Shown here: positions 8,891 through 18,769 of the stretch, piece after piece
How the letters are laid out: the number at the start of each line of letters is the position of its first letter
Position numbering within the stretch: the first letter of the stretch is position 1
Source: Eubacterium ventriosum
GTDB lineage: Bacteria; Bacillota; Clostridia; Lachnospirales; Lachnospiraceae
NCBI RefSeq assembly: GCF_025150745.1
Contig: NZ_CP102282.1
Span: 1,003,501 to 1,067,500 of the forward strand
DNA length: 64,000 nucleotides
Direction of reading: 5' to 3'
Translations under genes and position numbers: made by a program
The notes under the pieces: model-generated
Databases searched by the model: none
What the model saw: only the letters and a program-made list of their open reading frames with translations
Told to the model about the DNA's origin: nothing

Positions 8891-10506
8891 AAATCGCAAG
8901 AGCCACGGCAAATATGTTAAAGAAAAACGGTTACAACGTGAAGGTTCTTAATCTGATAGACATGGCAAAGTCAGACGGCTATAACCCTTTCAGATACATA
9001 CGAGAAGAAAATGATGTTGTAAAGCTGGTAACAAACATAATAAGCAATACAACACCAAAGGAAACAGCACCATCAGATCCTTTCTGGGAGAAATCTGAAA
9101 GTATGTTTTTACAGGCATTGTTTTATTATGTATGGCTTGAAATGCCACCAAACAGGAAGAACTTTCAATCAGTACTTGACTTACTTTCAGAAGCAGAAGT
9201 TGATGCAAAAGGCAATGATTCAAAACTTACAAAGAAGATGAAACAGCTTGCAAAGACAAGCAAGCTTAAGCAAAATCATCCTGCCTATAAGCAATACATG
9301 AAAGTAATAAGAGGTGCAGGAGATACGGTGCGTTCCATCATAATCAGTGCCAATTCAAGGCTTGCATTATTGGAAAATCCGCAGATACTTAGAATTCTGT
9401 CAAAAGATGACTTGCATTTAGAGGAACTGGGAATAGGTGTAAATGGTGACAAACATACAAGAACTGCATTGTTCTGTATTATTCCTGATTCAGACAAGTC
9501 TTACAACTTCATTGTAGGAATGCTTTATACACAACTCTTTCAGGAACTGTATTTTCAGGCAGATTTTAGGAATGGAGGTAAGTTACCAATTCAGGTAACT
9601 CTTATGATGGACGAATTCTCGAATGTTGCATTGCCTGATGACTTTTGTTCACTACTTTCAACAATGAGAAGTAGAAGAATAAGTTCAATAATAATCATTC
9701 AGAATCTGGCACAGATTAAGGCTTTGTTTAAGGATACATGGGAAACAATTACAGGTAACTGTGACACTCTTGTATACCTTGGCGGTAATGAAAAATCAAC
9801 TCATCAATACATATCTGAAATGCTTGGTAAAAGTACCATTGACAAAAGGTCAACAGGAGAAACAAGAGGTGTACATGGTAGTGCTTCAAGAAACTATGAT
9901 GTGCTTGGCAGGGAACTGATGACACCAGATGAAGTAAGAAATATGAGTAATAAAAAGTGTCTCATTTTCATTAAAGGCTTTAATCCAATATTTGATGATA
10001 AGTACATTCCGTTTAGACATAAGAATTTTTCACAGACAGAAGATGGTGGTGGAAAGGCTTATGTACATGATCCAAGTTTAAACCAAGAAAGTTTAAGACC
10101 GGTTAAACTTCTTAGCGAAAAACAGATAAATGACATCAAGGAATATAAAAAAGAAAATGAAGTTGTTCACATCATGGACATGTCATTAGAAGAAATAATG
10201 ATGCTTGATGATACAAAAAGACTTTATTTTGAAAATTCAAATGAAAGTGAAAGTTCCGGTGATGAAGGTAGTGCAAAAACAATATCAAGAACAGATATTT
10301 TAGAAAATATGACAGAACAGGAACTTATGGATGAGATAACAAACCGAATGTGTATGATGGATTTTTCAAGAGAGCAGATTGAGGAAATAACAAAATCGCT
10401 TGATGCACACATGAAACTTTCAATACTTCTTAGTTATCTTTACCCAACAACTTCAGCAGAAGAAATGGCTAAGAAAAGAAACGAACATTTAAGTAAAAGA
10501 GATTAG
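8891..10506 (+). CDS. VirD4/PcfC coupling protein, exon 2
   Basis: C-terminal 538 codons of the coupling ATPase. The Walker B region (TLMMDEFSNVALP) and the following arginine-rich segment (STMRSRRISSIIIIQN) typical of TraG/VirD4 are present. Then come an acidic tail and a basic end. An ATG at 8914 could start a truncated product, but it has no ribosome site; the natural product needs intron splicing. Fifteen nt separate it from the Maff2-like gene. Confidence 0.92.
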
Positions 10507-10520
10507 CAAAGGAGAAAGAA

Positions 10521-10850
10521 ATGAGAAAGATTATAAAGAAAATCAAAATGAAAAAAGAAAATATAATGGCTGTACTTTCAGGTGCAGTATTTATGACAGT
10601 AGTGGATGTAAACAATGTACTTGCCGCAGGAGATGCAAGTTCAGTTACAAAACCACTTGATAACTTAAAAACACTGGTGCTTGCAATCATCGGAGCAATC
10701 GGCGTAATCATTCTTGCAAAGAATGTAATGGAGTTTGCACAGGCATATCAGGCACAGGATTCATCGACAATGAACTCGGCACTTAAGGGAATTGTTGCAG
10801 GAGTAATGATGGCAGGCATTTCATCAGTACTTGGTATTTTGGGATTTTAA
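10521..10850 (+). CDS. Maff2 family small membrane protein (VirB2-like)
   Basis: A 109-residue protein with a signal-like first segment ending near VLAAGD (about residue 37) and two hydrophobic stretches (about 50-70 and 88-108). This fits Maff2 proteins of Firmicutes conjugation modules, which sit in the place of the VirB2 pilin-like subunit. AAGGAGAAAG precedes the ATG. Position between coupling protein and VirB6-like gene supports the role. Confidence 0.85.
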   Translation: MRKIIKKIKMKKENIMAVLSGAVFMTVVDVNNVLAAGDASSVTKPLDNLKTLVLAIIGAIGVIILAKNVMEFAQAYQAQDSSTMNSALKGIVAGVMMAGISSVLGILGF

Positions 10851-10865
10851 GGGAGGTAAGAGATT

Positions 10866-11708
10866 ATGGACATATTTAGCTTAGGCGGTGTAATCCTTGA
10901 TCTTTTGCAGACGGTTGTTGATTTCTGGAATGACAAGGTGTCTCTTGTTTTTGAACTGCTGGGGCAGTCCCCGGTAAGCTTCAAGAACGGAGGCCCTTGG
11001 GCAGTGGTGGCAAACCTTGAACCCATATTTGTGGCGGTTGGTTCATCACTGGTGGTTCTGTTCTTTGTAATTGGTTTCTGTTCGGAGAGCATTGACGTAA
11101 AGGAAGAGGTAAGATTTGAAACCATACTAAGGATGTTAATGAGAATAGGAATAGCAGAATGGCTTGTTGCAAACAACGTGACAATAATGAAGGCATTCTT
11201 TACATCAGCAGGAAATCTGGTGGGGCTCATGACACAGGGAACAACAACCAAACTAAAGATACCAGATGAACAGCAGACAATCATAAAGGACCTTGGATTC
11301 GGGGAAAGCCTTTTAATGATGATACTTGCAGTAATCATTGCACTTGTAATCATCTTCTGCGGTTTCATACTCATATACACCGTGTATTTCAGATTCTTAA
11401 AAATACTTGTGGTGGTGCCGTTTGGTGCACTTGCGTTTTCAACTGTAAGCGGAAACCGGATGGTAAGTCATTCGGCAGTAAGCTATGCAAAGTACTTTCT
11501 GTCAATAGTGCTGGAGGCAGTGACAATGGCACTTGCAATAATTGTATGCAATGCATTTTTGAATGCAGGACTGCCAACATTCACAAGCGATTACGCGGAC
11601 TGGACAAAGGCACTGATGTACATGTGTGAACTTACATTCAGTGTGGCAATGACAGTCGGAGCAGTGAAGGGAGCACAGAGTCTTACAGGCAAGGCACTGG
11701 GATTATAG
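10866..11708 (+). CDS. VirB6/TrbL-like channel protein
   Basis: A 280-residue polytopic membrane protein with about six hydrophobic segments, resembling the CD0411/VirB6-like proteins of Tn916/Tn1549-type elements. It would form part of the inner-membrane channel of the type IV secretion system. GGGAGGTAAG precedes the ATG. It lies in the standard order Maff2, VirB6, PrgI, VirB4. Confidence 0.85.
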   Translation: MDIFSLGGVILDLLQTVVDFWNDKVSLVFELLGQSPVSFKNGGPWAVVANLEPIFVAVGSSLVVLFFVIGFCSESIDVKEEVRFETILRMLMRIGIAEWLVANNVTIMKAFFTSAGNLVGLMTQGTTTKLKIPDEQQTIIKDLGFGESLLMMILAVIIALVIIFCGFILIYTVYFRFLKILVVVPFGALAFSTVSGNRMVSHSAVSYAKYFLSIVLEAVTMALAIIVCNAFLNAGLPTFTSDYADWTKALMYMCELTFSVAMTVGAVKGAQSLTGKALGL

Positions 11709-11723
11709 AAACAGGAGGAACAG

Positions 11724-12176
11724 ATGAACATATCAATTAACAAGGACATAGAAAAATATCAGGAGTCAGTGGTGATGGGACTTACCGCAAGACAGCTGAT
11801 ATTTTCCATCGCATCAGTTGCATGCGGCGGCGCAATAGTTCTTCTTACATACAAATACGTGGGGCTTACGGGAAGTGCATACATTGCTATTCCCGTGGTG
11901 GCACCACTTGCATTAAACGGATTTTATTCATATCAGGGAATGAGTTTTACACAGATGTTTAAAAGAAAACTGTGGTTCGCTTTTAAGAACAGACCACTTA
12001 CATACATTTCAGAGGAAAGTGAGAAAACCATAAAAAGAATGAGAATGGAAGAGGAACGGCAGAGAAAAAAGGAAGACAAAAGGAAAAAAAGAAAAACAGG
12101 AGAAGTAACAAAAGCAGAAAATGAGAAACATAAAGGAAAATTTAACACAGGAAAACAGACGGAGGAACAGGAATGA
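11724..12176 (+). CDS. PrgI family (VirB3-like) protein
   Basis: A 150-residue protein. The first ~90 residues carry two membrane segments (about 25-45 and 50-70) with the KDIEKYQESVVMGLTARQL start typical of PrgI; the rest is a highly charged tail rich in Lys, Glu and Arg. PrgI is the VirB3-like partner of the VirB4 ATPase in Firmicutes conjugation. GGAGGAACAG precedes the start, and its end overlaps the virB4 start by 4 nt. Confidence 0.9.
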   Translation: MNISINKDIEKYQESVVMGLTARQLIFSIASVACGGAIVLLTYKYVGLTGSAYIAIPVVAPLALNGFYSYQGMSFTQMFKRKLWFAFKNRPLTYISEESEKTIKRMRMEEERQRKKEDKRKKRKTGEVTKAENEKHKGKFNTGKQTEEQE

Positions 12177-14536
12177 ACATATTTAAGGACAGGTTTTCTG
12201 AAATAAAGAAGGCATCAGAGCCACTTTACAAATCACCAAAGTCGGTGCAGGAAACAATTGAAATACTAAAGATATCTGAAAGCGGAATATTTGAGGTGGC
12301 AGATGGAAAGTATTCAAAGACATACAGATTCAGTGATGTCAATTATGCCACACGTTCAGAGGACGAACAGGAAAGCTTCTTTCAGAGATACTGCAAATGC
12401 CTTAACTCATTTGACTGCACATTCAAGATAACAGTCAACAATAAAAACAAGGACATGGATGTGCTAAGAAATGAGGTAATGCTTAAGTACAGAAATGACG
12501 GATTCGATAAGATGAGGGAAAGTTACAACAGAATCATTGAGGAAAAGATACTTGAGGGAAGACAGGGCATTGAGCAGGAAAGATATCTTACCATAACAAT
12601 TGAGAGAAAGAACTTTGAGGAGGCAAAGGCACAGTTTGCAACAATTGAGGCATCAATGTTTAGAAGTTTTGCCGAACTTGGTTCAAAGCTGACACCACTT
12701 ACAGGAAATGAACGATTAAAGATTCTTCACGACTATTACAGACTTGGAAGGGAGGATGAATTTAACTTTGACATAAAGAATGGAAGAATTACCGGAACAG
12801 ACTTTAGAAATGAAATCTGCAACACAAGGATAAAATATCATCCTGACTATTTTGAGAATGAAGGAAAGGTTGGAAGGGTTCTTTTCATAAAGAAATATCC
12901 AACATACCTTTCTGACAGATTTTTTACGGAGCTGACATTTCTGCCGGTACATTCGGTTACAAGTGTGGATGTGGTTCCGGTGCCAAAGGACCTTACAATG
13001 AAGATGCTGCAGAAAAAGTATCTGGGCATTGAGTCAGACATAATAAAACAGCAGAGAACAAGAAACAGAAACAATGACTTTTCATCAGAAATTTCATATG
13101 CAACGAGACAGAAGAAAAAGGACATTGAGGAGATAATGAACAATGTAAGGGAAAATGACGAAAGCCTTTACTATGTTTCAGTGACAATGATTGTCATGGC
13201 AGATGACAGGGATGAACTTGAAAGCATCTGTGAGACAGTGGATTCCGTTTCAAAGGGAGCAGGATGTGCTGTTGACACATGCATGTACAAACAGAGGGAA
13301 GCAGTTAACACAACACTTCCCATAGGAGTAAGACAGATTGAAACAATGAGAACAATGCTTACACAGAGCCTTGCAGTTTTAATGCCCTTTAATGTGCAGG
13401 AACTTTGTGACAGAAACGGCATTTACTATGGCGTAAACCAGATATCCAAAAACATAATTGTGGGCAACAGAAAAAAACTTTTAAACGGCAACGGATTCAT
13501 ATTCGGTGTGTCAGGTGCAGGAAAGTCGTTTCAGGCAAAGATGGAAATGGGGTCGGTTTTACTTTCAACAGATGACAATGTAATTGCAGTGGATCCAATG
13601 AATGAATATGAGGATGTCACTGAAAAATACAATGGAACCTACATAAACATTTCAACAAACACAAGAAACTACATTAATCCCATGGACATGGATGTGTGGA
13701 ATCTGGACGTATTGGACAGTAAGGGATGGGTAAGGGACAAGTGCCAGTTCATGCTAAGTATCTGCGAGCAGATAATGAAGGAAATAACACCACAGCAGCG
13801 TTCAATCATTTCAAGATGCGTAAAGGACTTGTACATGGACATTGCAAGAAGCAGGGAAAAATACGTTCCCACAATGGAGGATTTGTACAACAGGCTTCTT
13901 AAACAGGAAGACAAGGAAGCAAGAGACGTGGCACTTGGACTTGAAATATTTGTTACCGGAGCATTGAATATCTTTAATCATCAGACAAATATAAATGTAA
14001 ATAACAGATTTATTGTGTATGGAATAAGAGACCTTGGGGAATCTCTTGCCCCACTTGCAATGCTTGTAATGATGGAAACAATACAGCAGAAGATAATCGA
14101 CAACGGTGAAAGGGGAATAGCAACATGGTTTTACATTGATGAGGTGCATGTTCTTTTAAACTCACCGTTTAGTGCGGAATATCTTCGTCAGATGTGGAAA
14201 AAGGTAAGAAAGCAGGGAGGACTTTGTACAGGAATAACACAGAACATAGTGGACCTTCTTATGAGTGAAACGAGCACAACAATGCTTTCAAACTCAGCAT
14301 TCATACTACTTTTAAATCAGTCAAGCAAGGACATAGAAAAGATAGTGGAGTCACTGGAAATATCAGAAGAGCAGCTTAACTATGTTATAGATTCACCGTC
14401 AGGATGCGGGCTTATAAAATGCGGAAGCAGAATAGTACCGTTTGACAATGTGATAACAAAAGACAGTGAACTTTACAGACTTTATAATACAAATATGTAT
14501 GAGAAGATGGAAAGGCTGGAGAAAGAAAAGCAGTAA
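12173..14536 (+). CDS. virB4: VirB4-like conjugation ATPase
   Basis: A 787-residue ATPase that powers assembly and transport in the type IV secretion system. Walker A GVSGAGKS lies at residues 445-452 and a Walker B-like WFYIDEVHVLL near residue 650. The N-terminal half is the VirB4 family domain that contacts the VirB3-like partner. Length is normal. Translation is coupled to prgI by an ATGA overlap. The transfer operon should continue downstream, but cargo genes follow instead. Confidence 0.95.
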   Translation: MNIFKDRFSEIKKASEPLYKSPKSVQETIEILKISESGIFEVADGKYSKTYRFSDVNYATRSEDEQESFFQRYCKCLNSFDCTFKITVNNKNKDMDVLRNEVMLKYRNDGFDKMRESYNRIIEEKILEGRQGIEQERYLTITIERKNFEEAKAQFATIEASMFRSFAELGSKLTPLTGNERLKILHDYYRLGREDEFNFDIKNGRITGTDFRNEICNTRIKYHPDYFENEGKVGRVLFIKKYPTYLSDRFFTELTFLPVHSVTSVDVVPVPKDLTMKMLQKKYLGIESDIIKQQRTRNRNNDFSSEISYATRQKKKDIEEIMNNVRENDESLYYVSVTMIVMADDRDELESICETVDSVSKGAGCAVDTCMYKQREAVNTTLPIGVRQIETMRTMLTQSLAVLMPFNVQELCDRNGIYYGVNQISKNIIVGNRKKLLNGNGFIFGVSGAGKSFQAKMEMGSVLLSTDDNVIAVDPMNEYEDVTEKYNGTYINISTNTRNYINPMDMDVWNLDVLDSKGWVRDKCQFMLSICEQIMKEITPQQRSIISRCVKDLYMDIARSREKYVPTMEDLYNRLLKQEDKEARDVALGLEIFVTGALNIFNHQTNINVNNRFIVYGIRDLGESLAPLAMLVMMETIQQKIIDNGERGIATWFYIDEVHVLLNSPFSAEYLRQMWKKVRKQGGLCTGITQNIVDLLMSETSTTMLSNSAFILLLNQSSKDIEKIVESLEISEEQLNYVIDSPSGCGLIKCGSRIVPFDNVITKDSELYRLYNTNMYEKMERLEKEKQ

Positions 14537-14556
14537 TTGAATAAGGGGAGGTGGGT

Positions 14557-14676
14557 GTGGTAGAATCTAAGGAAGATAAAAGGTTTGAAAAGTGTAGTTC
14601 TTTAGAACTGAACAAATCGGAATTTGTGGAGGTACTTTATGAACGAGAGAGAAAAAATTATCCGATTATGGTTTGA
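14557..14676 (+). pseudogene. Possible truncated conjugation gene
   Basis: Directly after virB4, a strong GGGGAGGTG site (14545-14553) precedes a GTG that opens a 39-codon frame. The frame runs into the NTF2-like gene in another phase and stops at 14676. The position and ribosome site are what would be expected of the next conjugation gene, cut off by arrival of the cargo genes. Which gene it was cannot be said. Confidence 0.35.
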
Positions 14677-15058
14677 TATGTGGATTAAGAAAGCAGATTT
14701 AGGAATTGACAATATTTTTACAGATGATGTTGTATATACTGAGAGTTGGAGTCCTAAATATGAAAACCGCAAAACGGTAAAGCACTGGTTTGACGAATGG
14801 AATACACGCGGAAGTGTTCTTGTCTGGGAGATTAAGCAATTTTTTCATCAAGGCAATCAAACAATCGTGGAGTGGTATTTTAAAAGCAAAATGAATAATG
14901 GAAATGTTGAAGAATTTGACGGAATATCTTTAATTGTATGGACACAGGATAACAAAATAAAATCATTAAAAGAGTTTGGTTGCAATCTTCATAATTACAA
15001 TCCATATCGAGATAGTGATATTCCCGTATTTCGAGAAGAAAAAGCAAATTGGTTTTGA
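14639..15058 (+). CDS. NTF2/SnoaL-like protein
   Basis: A 139-residue protein with the NTF2-like cone fold pattern: an N-terminal helix (REKIIRLWFDMWIKKADLG), FTDDVVYTESWSP and several aromatic-rich strands. Such proteins are small enzymes or ligand binders; no substrate can be assigned. The start is the ATG at 14639 with GGAGG upstream. First of four cargo genes inserted between virB4 and nlpC. Confidence 0.7.
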   Translation: MNEREKIIRLWFDMWIKKADLGIDNIFTDDVVYTESWSPKYENRKTVKHWFDEWNTRGSVLVWEIKQFFHQGNQTIVEWYFKSKMNNGNVEEFDGISLIVWTQDNKIKSLKEFGCNLHNYNPYRDSDIPVFREEKANWF

Positions 15059-15122
15059 GAGGACTATAAACTTGAATTTAACGATATAAATATTCCACAA
15101 CAAGGAGATGAGGAAAAACATA

Positions 15123-15506
15123 ATGATGTACAAGTTTAATGAAAAAGTGTCTGTAAAAGCATTGGCAGATTTGCGTGAATCTGTGGGTTGGAACAGGATG
15201 GAAAAAGAGTATAAAAACCCTTTGATGACATCGTATTACCATATTGCAGTTTATGAAAATGATAAACTGATTGGGTATATTGATAGTGTATCAAATGGGG
15301 TAGCAGATGCTTATATTCAAGATTTAATGGTTTGTCCGGATTACCAAGGTAAAGGGATTGGCACAGACCTGATGGATAAAATGATTGAATATTTGAAGAA
15401 AAAGCGTATCTACATGATTTCAGTGGTTTATGAAGAATGCTTAAAGCCGTTTTATGAGCGATTTGGGTTTTATAATATGCTGTGTGGGCAAATGGAAACA
15501 TATTAA
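15123..15506 (+). CDS. GNAT family N-acetyltransferase
   Basis: A 127-residue acetyltransferase. The acetyl-CoA binding loop is visible as VCPDYQGKGIGTDLM (Q/RxxGxG/A). The protein ends in the usual YERFGF segment. The preferred start is ATG 15123 (GAGGA upstream); an in-frame ATG at 15108 lies too close to AAGGAG. Part of the cargo block; acetylated substrate unknown. Confidence 0.8.
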   Translation: MMYKFNEKVSVKALADLRESVGWNRMEKEYKNPLMTSYYHIAVYENDKLIGYIDSVSNGVADAYIQDLMVCPDYQGKGIGTDLMDKMIEYLKKKRIYMISVVYEECLKPFYERFGFYNMLCGQMETY

Positions 15507-15582
15507 AAATCGTACATAATACAGTTTCTCGCACAAATTCCAATTTTTGAGATTGAGAAATCGGTATTTGGAGGTGAATAAA

Positions 15583-16044
15583 ATGGATAATTGTGATTGG
15601 TGTAACTTGTCTGAAGAAGATAAACAGTTTCAGGTGTACGAAAGTAAATCATGGTCTGTTTTCCTTTCAGATGAACAGGATTATATTGGACGCTGTATAT
15701 TGGTTTTGAATCGTCATTGCAATTCATTGTCAGAGCTAACAGATGATGAATGGGACGAGCTTCGCAATTTGATTTGTAAAATGGAGGCATGCTTAAAAAC
15801 TGTTTTAGGAGCAACTCTATGTAATTGGAGTTGTTTGATGAACAATTTCTATAAAGAGTCAGCGCCTAATCCTCATCTTCATATTCACGTAAGGCCAAGA
15901 TATGATAAGCCCATTGTGCTCAACGGGAGCACCCATACTGATAGCGAGTTTGGTCATCATTATGCGTTGAATAAGGGTGCGGTAATACCTTTTAAAGATA
16001 AGGAAGAAGTGTTTAGCCGACTAAAAGGATGGCTTAATCGTTAA
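15583..16044 (+). CDS. HIT family protein
   Basis: A 153-residue histidine-triad protein. The active-site motif reads PHLHIHVRPR (HxHxH, about residues 105-109). HIT proteins hydrolyse or transfer nucleotide groups. A CDWC pair near the N-terminus could bind metal. GGAGGTG precedes ATG 15583. Placed between two acetyltransferases in the cargo block. Confidence 0.85.
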   Translation: MDNCDWCNLSEEDKQFQVYESKSWSVFLSDEQDYIGRCILVLNRHCNSLSELTDDEWDELRNLICKMEACLKTVLGATLCNWSCLMNNFYKESAPNPHLHIHVRPRYDKPIVLNGSTHTDSEFGHHYALNKGAVIPFKDKEEVFSRLKGWLNR

Positions 16045-16143
16045 CTTCAAGTTTGTTGAACAATTATATTTCAGTTAAACGTAGCAATGTGGTTTGATTT
16101 TCTTGGCATAGAAAATCTACAGTTTATAGTGATAGGAAAACAA

Positions 16144-16761
16144 ATGATAACTATAGATGAATCATATATTAAAGTGTGTAAGCTCACTAAGAATATGGCA
16201 GCCGGTTATATCGATTATTTTGAGAACAGAGCATTTTCTGATGGTAATATTCAAAAAGGTTGTTATTGTGTTTGGCATCATTGGACGGAAAAACATGAAC
16301 ACGAGCGTAGTTTGATGCCGGAAAATGAGCGGCCATATCGAAAAAGAGATTATGCAAAAGAATTGATAGAAAAAGGTGTTTTGAACGGCTTTGTGGCTGT
16401 CTGTGAAGATAGAATAGTTGGATTCTGTAACGCAGATAATAAAAATACCTATTTCAGGTTAAGCAGGGAGAATGCGCCGAATAGTTGGACTGGTTCCCGT
16501 GAAGGGGATAAAATACTATCTATAGTATGTTTTACCGTTGAGCCTGATATGCGTAGGAAAGGAATAGCAAAAGCTATGCTTGAATATGCTTGTCAGTATG
16601 CTAAAGAAAATGGATATGATGGTATTGAAGGGTATCCTTCAAAGGGAAGGTTTTCTGCAAGTGACTGTGGTGGTTCTGTAGAGATGTATACAGATCAGGG
16701 ATTCGATATCATTGAGATTCCTAATGGTGTGGTTGCAAGAAAAAACTTTAAAAAGCAATGA
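16144..16761 (+). CDS. GNAT family N-acetyltransferase
   Basis: A 205-residue acetyltransferase with VCFTVEPDMRRKGIAKAML as the acetyl-CoA binding motif (about residues 119-137). It is larger than the first GNAT and has a Trp/His-rich N-terminal region (CVWHHWTEKHEHE). AGGA precedes ATG 16144; the longer frame from 16087 has no ribosome site. Last cargo gene; substrate unknown. Confidence 0.82.
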   Translation: MITIDESYIKVCKLTKNMAAGYIDYFENRAFSDGNIQKGCYCVWHHWTEKHEHERSLMPENERPYRKRDYAKELIEKGVLNGFVAVCEDRIVGFCNADNKNTYFRLSRENAPNSWTGSREGDKILSIVCFTVEPDMRRKGIAKAMLEYACQYAKENGYDGIEGYPSKGRFSASDCGGSVEMYTDQGFDIIEIPNGVVARKNFKKQ

Positions 16762-16797
16762 TCAATTTAATCGGAAGATAATCATACAACTTCCAGT

Positions 16798-16826
16798 TTG
16801 TAAGGAAAACTATCAAAACATAAATT
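16798..16826 (+). promoter_or_regulatory. Possible promoter of the nlpC gene
   Basis: TTGTAA (16798-16803), a 17-bp spacer and TAAATT (16821-16826) lie between the cargo genes and the hairpin at 16856. It could restore transcription of the last conjugation gene downstream of the insertion. Weak match. Confidence 0.35.
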
Positions 16827-16855
16827 ACATAGACAATAAATAGAATTGTAGACAA

Positions 16856-16896
16856 ACGCCGAGTTAGTGTAAAAGCTAACTTTGGCGTATTTTTTT
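16856..16896 (+). terminator. Intrinsic terminator before nlpC
   Basis: A GC-containing stem (ACGCCGAGTTAG with CTAACTTTGGCGT) with a short loop is followed by seven T. It ends 22 nt before the ribosome site of the NlpC/P60 gene. It either terminates the cargo transcript or acts as a leader attenuator like the other two ICE hairpins. Confidence 0.75.
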
Positions 16897-16919
16897 ACGC
16901 AAAAATAAAGGAGGACAAT

Positions 16920-18647
16920 ATGAAAATAGGTAAAGAAAAAGAAGTTGAAACAAAAATACACAAGAAGAAAAATGGCAAGATTCATAAGAAGCGAGATTTA
17001 AAAATAGATAACAAAGTAATGTCTACAAGGACGAAGAATAATGTAAGAACAATGAGAAAAGTAGCCGAGTCAAAGATTGTAGACAACATTGAAGGTGGTG
17101 AAAACATTGAGGAAACTTTTGAAGCTACAGGAATGGCAATAAAGCCTATAAAGAGCATTGTAAATGAAGGTAATCGTATTAGAAAAAAGGCAAAAGTTTC
17201 AAAACTTCAAAAAGAAGTCGTAGGAAGCAGGTTAAGAAAGAGAGCGGTTAATAAAGGTAAACAATTAGCAAAAAAGTCAGGCAGAAAGGCGGTAAAGAAA
17301 ATATCAAAAAAGATGGCTAAAGATAACGGCAGGAAAGTGGCAAAGGAAAGTGCAAAGATTGCAACCAAGGCTGGAACGGCAGTGGCAGGTTCAGTGGCAG
17401 GTTCAGTGGCAGGACCGGAAGGTACTTTGATAGGAATGGCTGCAGGCGAAGCAGCAGGAATGAAGATTGACAATACATTTTACAAGGCAGAGCAAAGAAG
17501 TAGAATGATGAAATTTTTTATGGATAAGCTGAAACCAAACGAAGAGCAGAATGACAGTCTTTTTAAACTTGTAGGGAGAATGGTAAGAAACAAAATGACT
17601 TTTTTGATAAAAAGAATGGTATCCTTATTGGCACCATTGATTACACCAATTTTAATAATTGTAATAGCAGCAACTGGGATTGTATTTGCCGTCATTGCAG
17701 TTCTGTACAATTCACCATTTGCATTGTTTCTTCCACCATTGGAAAGTGGAGACACAATACAGTCAGTGACAACACAGTATGTTTCAGAATTTAATCAGGA
17801 AGTGCAGACTTTGATTGATGAACACAAGGACGCTGACAAGGGAAGAAAGGTGTATGTGGATTATGAAGGAATGAATAGTGAGCCGTCCAATTATTACGAC
17901 ATTATGAGCGTGTACATGGTTAATTACGGATATGAAAATACCGCAACAAAAATGAATGAAACGAACAAGCAAAATTTGAAGGCAGTGTTTGATGACATGT
18001 GTAAGTACACCACGGAGAATGTGACAGAGAAAAAAGGCAAAAAGAAGATAAAGTATTTAGAGGTGAGAATTACACTAAAAAAATATACAGAAATGGCAAT
18101 AGAGTATCAGTTTGATGATAACAGAACAGCAACACTTAATCAGTTGATGAGTGCTTACATAACAAACAATCCTTCCGGTGGAAGTCAGATAAGTGGATTA
18201 CAGGGAAGTCTTACTCCTCAGGAAATAAGCAACATAACAGACAAGATTTCTAATCCAACACAAAAGGCTGTTGCTTCATTTGTTTTGTCAAAAGTAGGAT
18301 ATCCTTACAGTCAACCATTAAGAAACAGTGGAAAAGCATTTGACTGTAGTTCATTGGCATACTATGCGTGGAAGTCAGCAGGTGTTGACATATCGTTTGG
18401 CGGTGGAACAACTGCGGCTGCAGAAGCAGAAGGGCTGAAAGATAAGACAGTAAAAGAAGAAAATCTACAGCCGGGAGATTTGATTTTCTACAGTTATACA
18501 ACAAACGGAAGATATAGGAACATCAGTCATGTTGGAATTTATGTGGGCAATGGAAAGATGGTGGAAGCCGTGGATGAAGCTCATGGAGTGTGCCTGGGAG
18601 ACTATCATAATGGTGGATTGGTTATGATATGTAGACCGGGGAAATAA
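16920..18647 (+). CDS. Membrane-anchored NlpC/P60 hydrolase of the conjugation system
   Basis: A 575-residue protein. Residues 1-200 are basic with an Ala/Gly-rich helix. One strong membrane segment lies at about 240-267. The extracellular part (about 285-415) is likely VirB8/TcpC-like or spacer. The C-terminus is a C40 peptidase with Cys476 (FDCSSLAYYAW) and His537 (SHVGIYVG). It would cut peptidoglycan for the transfer channel. GGAGG precedes ATG 16920. Confidence 0.88.
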   Translation: MKIGKEKEVETKIHKKKNGKIHKKRDLKIDNKVMSTRTKNNVRTMRKVAESKIVDNIEGGENIEETFEATGMAIKPIKSIVNEGNRIRKKAKVSKLQKEVVGSRLRKRAVNKGKQLAKKSGRKAVKKISKKMAKDNGRKVAKESAKIATKAGTAVAGSVAGSVAGPEGTLIGMAAGEAAGMKIDNTFYKAEQRSRMMKFFMDKLKPNEEQNDSLFKLVGRMVRNKMTFLIKRMVSLLAPLITPILIIVIAATGIVFAVIAVLYNSPFALFLPPLESGDTIQSVTTQYVSEFNQEVQTLIDEHKDADKGRKVYVDYEGMNSEPSNYYDIMSVYMVNYGYENTATKMNETNKQNLKAVFDDMCKYTTENVTEKKGKKKIKYLEVRITLKKYTEMAIEYQFDDNRTATLNQLMSAYITNNPSGGSQISGLQGSLTPQEISNITDKISNPTQKAVASFVLSKVGYPYSQPLRNSGKAFDCSSLAYYAWKSAGVDISFGGGTTAAAEAEGLKDKTVKEENLQPGDLIFYSYTTNGRYRNISHVGIYVGNGKMVEAVDEAHGVCLGDYHNGGLVMICRPGK

Positions 18648-18656
18648 AATATGTTA

Positions 18657-18724
18657 AATGTGGTTCCAATCTTAATAATTCAACCACATTAGAATTCGAC
18701 AACCTATCTTATCTTTGATAAAAT
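18657..18724 (+). promoter_or_regulatory. Inverted repeat and promoter of the second ICE operon
   Basis: A 9-bp inverted repeat (AATGTGGTT 18657-18665, AACCACATT 18682-18690) overlaps the start of the motif TTAGAATTCGACA (18689-18701). TCGACA, a 17-bp spacer and TAAAAT (18719-18724) follow, matching the promoter at 622-657 in all 13 motif bases. The inverted repeat could be an operator or the terminator stem of the nlpC transcript. Confidence 0.65.
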
Positions 18725-18769
18725 TATTGTGTCAAAGGAAATTGATCAATAACTAAGACAACAAAATAA

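Noticed and set aside
8914-10506. Separate gene starting at ATG 8914
   Set aside because: It is exon 2 of the coupling protein; no ribosome site precedes the ATG and the frame continues upstream to the intron boundary.
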